Of a stretch of DNA of 6,193 bases, positions 4,113 through 6,193 are shown one piece after another. The position numbers and the translations under genes are program-made. The notes under the pieces were generated by a model. It was not told where the DNA came from, searched no databases, and worked only from the letters and a program-made list of their open reading frames with translations. The stretch lies in contig JAUWHC010000176.1 in assembly GCA_030606095.1 (NCBI GenBank), positions 1 through 6,193 on the forward strand. Direction: 5' to 3'. This DNA comes from Promethearchaeota archaeon. GTDB taxonomy: Archaea > Asgardarchaeota > Lokiarchaeia > Sigyniarchaeales > SOKP01. How positions within the stretch are numbered: the stretch's first letter is position 1; each line of letters begins with the position of its first letter.

Positions 4113-5849
4113 ATGAGTATTATAGACAAGGAAGATGCCCAATTTTTTAAAAGAATAACGATTTTAATCGTTTTATTGGTGATCTCTCTTTCCTATTTAG
4201 CCTATGATAAATCGATAAGTTATTCTCGTTATGAAAGGATCGATTACCAATCTTCTGGAGCTATTCTTTATGCGAATCTATATTACCCCTCAAAAAATTT
4301 AGGATTTCAAGAGCAAAGACCTTTAATTATTTACTGTCATGGAATAGGAAGTCAACGAGATTTTGATCTAAGAATTCCAATCGAATTCACTAAAAGGGGC
4401 TTTTTTGTTGTAGCTTTAGATTATCAAGGACACGGTGAAAGTAGCGGGAATATTATAAATATTGATCCAACTACAGACATACCCGCTTTAGCTCAAGATT
4501 GTTCTAAACTACTGGATAAACTCGAAAGATTGCCTTTTTATTCAAATGTCAATACCTCTCAGATTGGATTGATAGGCCATTCTTTAGGAGGGCTGGTTGT
4601 ACTTATGAACCAAGCGTTAGATCCTCGCTTTAATGTTACAGTTACTTGGGCTCCTTTAGTAAATTTTGATCCTCAACAATTAGGTATCGTAAATACTGAT
4701 AATTACGATCCGTATATCCCGGTAAACCTATTGAATAAAACCAACACAAATAATTTACTAATTATAATGCATGTGGATGATGAGGCACTAAATTTTACCC
4801 GTCAAGCATTAGTAGCTCAAAGTTTAACAGATTGTATTGTAATTCCTATAACAGAACCTTTGATAGGTGGTGGACATCAATTATTTTCCAATGTGGTTTT
4901 AATCGAGTCAATTAACTGGTTCGAGAATTACTTTTTTAAATCTGAAACTATAAACGGACCAATAAATATTACTTTTCTTGTAAACTATGTTGTCCTTTTT
5001 GTCACTTTGTTATTATTAGTTTTAGTTGTTCTTTCTTTAATATCTTACAGTTCTAAATTTTTCAGGGCTAAGGAAGATATTATACAAAAAAATTCTATAA
5101 AAAATGATGTTCCCATATCAAAAATTAAGGTTAAGGCTAAAAAAATAAAGCAAATTTTGAAAATAATATTCTATACTACAATTTTTCTGCTTAATTGGGA
5201 GATTTTTGAAAGAATATTTGGTTTTGTGGGTATTTTTTTAGCTTCGCTCAATATATCCATTATTTATTTTACTGTTAAATTAATTTATTATCTTAAAGAT
5301 TTAAAAGAAAAAAGAGTAAAATTTGATATACATCAATTTAAAGAGTTAATTAAATCTGAATTTCAATTAAAATATTTATTTTATGCTATTTTAAGTAATT
5401 TTTATTTTATAGCAATATATTTAATAATAAGCTTTTCTTACCCCTTTGCTTTTATGTGGCCTTCCAATTTCTTAAACTCTGTTCTAGCGGCATTGATAGC
5501 ATTTCCAATATATTTCTCTATGGAAATTTTTTATAGAAAAGTTATATATCCCCAGTTAAATTTCTTAAAAGATGAGCGAAAAAAAACCCTTTGGATAATT
5601 CTTATCGCAATTTTCATTCAAATCAATTTAATGATGTTAACATGGGCTTGGGCGTTCTTTCCTTCAGTTATGTTTATGTATCTCATATTTTTATACGCGA
5701 TAATTCAAAATACATTAATTTATGAAAATACTAAACGATTTAGTACCGTGATATTAAGCTCGTTTGATATAATACAGCTTTTCTTCGCGGTAGTAATTTC
5801 AAACGCCATAGGAATTGGTGCTGCTTTACATCTATTCGTAAAGATATAA
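4113..5849 (+). CDS. Membrane-anchored alpha/beta hydrolase fused to a CPBP-like multi-helix domain
   Basis: A 578-residue two-part membrane protein. Residues 14-31 form an N-terminal anchor helix. Residues 35-275 are an alpha/beta-hydrolase fold: oxyanion-hole motif YCHGIGS (74-80), ALDYQGHGESSG (101-112), nucleophile elbow GHSLGG with Ser157, a likely acid in HVDDEALNF (Asp222 or Asp223), and His255 in GGGHQLF. The triad is complete, so an active serine esterase, lipase or peptidase is expected; several N-x-T/S sites (Asn147, 174, 208, 227, 285) suit placement on the outer face of the membrane. Residues 286-575 contain about seven more helices (286-312, 349-367, 370-394, 419-443, 450-470, 492-514, 518-536, 546-572 approximately), with a basic loop at 313-348. 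The last third resembles the CAAX/CPBP protease fold but without its key residues. The gene is alone on its strand, with divergent and convergent neighbours. Substrate unknown. Confidence 0.9.
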   Translation: MSIIDKEDAQFFKRITILIVLLVISLSYLAYDKSISYSRYERIDYQSSGAILYANLYYPSKNLGFQEQRPLIIYCHGIGSQRDFDLRIPIEFTKRGFFVVALDYQGHGESSGNIINIDPTTDIPALAQDCSKLLDKLERLPFYSNVNTSQIGLIGHSLGGLVVLMNQALDPRFNVTVTWAPLVNFDPQQLGIVNTDNYDPYIPVNLLNKTNTNNLLIIMHVDDEALNFTRQALVAQSLTDCIVIPITEPLIGGGHQLFSNVVLIESINWFENYFFKSETINGPINITFLVNYVVLFVTLLLLVLVVLSLISYSSKFFRAKEDIIQKNSIKNDVPISKIKVKAKKIKQILKIIFYTTIFLLNWEIFERIFGFVGIFLASLNISIIYFTVKLIYYLKDLKEKRVKFDIHQFKELIKSEFQLKYLFYAILSNFYFIAIYLIISFSYPFAFMWPSNFLNSVLAALIAFPIYFSMEIFYRKVIYPQLNFLKDERKKTLWIILIAIFIQINLMMLTWAWAFFPSVMFMYLIFLYAIIQNTLIYENTKRFSTVILSSFDIIQLFFAVVISNAIGIGAALHLFVKI

Positions 5850-5874
5850 CTTATTATAGTACTACTAGAGAAAA

Positions 5875-5929
5875 TTTTTAAAGTAAGAAATTCTCAAATA
5901 TTAAGATTGAGTTGATGGTAGCTATTTTT
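5875..5929 (+). terminator. Oligo-T termination region after the hydrolase gene
   Basis: Two runs of five T (5875-5879 and 5925-5929) follow the stop codon at 5849 within the 104-base gap between convergent genes. A weak stem (CTCAA 5893-5897 with TTGAG 5907-5911, 9-base loop) lies between them. Archaeal termination needs only the T runs; nothing else is seen in this gap. Confidence 0.4.
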
Positions 5930-5953
5930 CGTTCAATTTTAGAATTTTTAGGT

Positions 5954-6193
5954 TTATTTTTCTTCTATAACTTCGTTATAAAGTTCTTTTAGATACTGTT
6001 TTATATTTTGGAAATGTTTTTCTCCTTCCTTAGTAATTGAATAATATTTGCGAATTTTTCCATTTATATTTTTTTCATTAACATGCAAATAACCGGAATT
6101 AGTTAATCTAGCTAACCATGGGTATAAGGTTCCGTAAGAAATATCATAACCGTGTTTTCTTAATTCTTCTTTAAGCCAAGCTCCATATATGGC
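5954..6193 (-). CDS. PadR-family transcriptional regulator, C-terminal part, runs off right edge
   Basis: The last 79 residues and TAA stop of a PadR-type winged-helix repressor; the start lies beyond the window. The visible part begins AIYGAWLKEELRKHGYDI, matching the PadR helix containing a Y-G-(Y/x) turn, then SYGTLYPWLARLTNSGYL, where GTLYP-x-L-x-R-L is the hallmark PadR recognition helix, then a wing ending in KIRKYYSITKEGEK, matching the consensus R-K-Y-Y-x-(L/I)-T-x-x-G. The protein ends about 20 residues later (QYLKELYNEVIEEK), so it is a short, PadR-s1-like member lacking the long C-terminal dimerisation domain of Vir/s2 types. PadR proteins commonly repress genes for membrane transporters or stress responses. 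It converges with the hydrolase gene, so its target is more likely upstream, off the right edge. Confidence 0.9.
   Translation of the reverse strand, partial: AIYGAWLKEELRKHGYDISYGTLYPWLARLTNSGYLHVNEKNINGKIRKYYSITKEGEKHFQNIKQYLKELYNEVIEEK

Noticed and set aside
5893..5911. Hairpin terminator CTCAA/TTGAG
   Set aside because: A five-base stem with only two G/C pairs per arm and a 9-base loop is too weak to call; only the flanking T runs are kept.
1..6193. CRISPR array, tRNA, rRNA, insertion sequence or prophage
   Set aside because: No regularly spaced repeats, cloverleaf-like GC-richer segments, transposase motifs or phage structural genes were seen on either strand.

Overview
The window is AT-rich throughout and reads as a piece of an archaeal chromosome. 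The signs of archaea are a BRE plus TATA-box promoter in front of grpE, an archaeal-type Shine-Dalgarno (GTGAT core) before dnaK, oligo-T stretches instead of hairpin terminators, and several genes with little or no leader. The mix of a bacterial-type DnaK/GrpE pair, long coiled-coil winged-helix proteins and poorly known membrane proteins at this low GC would fit an Asgard (Lokiarchaeia-like) genome. That lineage is an inference, not something the sequence proves.

Layout. Positions 1-989 (minus) hold a heat-shock operon, grpE followed by the 5' part of dnaK, which runs off the left edge. Positions 990-1194 are a divergent control region with a clear grpE promoter overlapped by two perfect inverted repeats. 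Positions 1195-1977 (plus) encode a seven-helix membrane protein of unknown function that seems to be built from three repeated helical hairpins. It converges on a two-gene minus-strand unit (3116 to 2027): a 65-residue zinc-ribbon protein followed by a metallo-beta-lactamase-fold hydrolase. A third minus-strand gene (3969-3268) encodes a very regular leucine-zipper coiled coil fused to a C-terminal winged helix. Divergent from it, 4113-5849 (plus) encodes a secreted-side alpha/beta hydrolase fused to a multi-helix membrane domain that resembles an eroded CAAX/CPBP protease. The right edge (6193-5954, minus) carries the C-terminal part of a PadR-family regulator.

How the genes fit together. 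Only grpE-dnaK is a firm functional unit (GrpE is the nucleotide exchange factor of DnaK). The zinc-ribbon and MBL genes are probably co-transcribed. The remaining genes are neighbours without a demonstrated link. No tRNA, rRNA, CRISPR array, insertion sequence or phage gene was seen, and no gene-free stretch exceeds about 205 bases.
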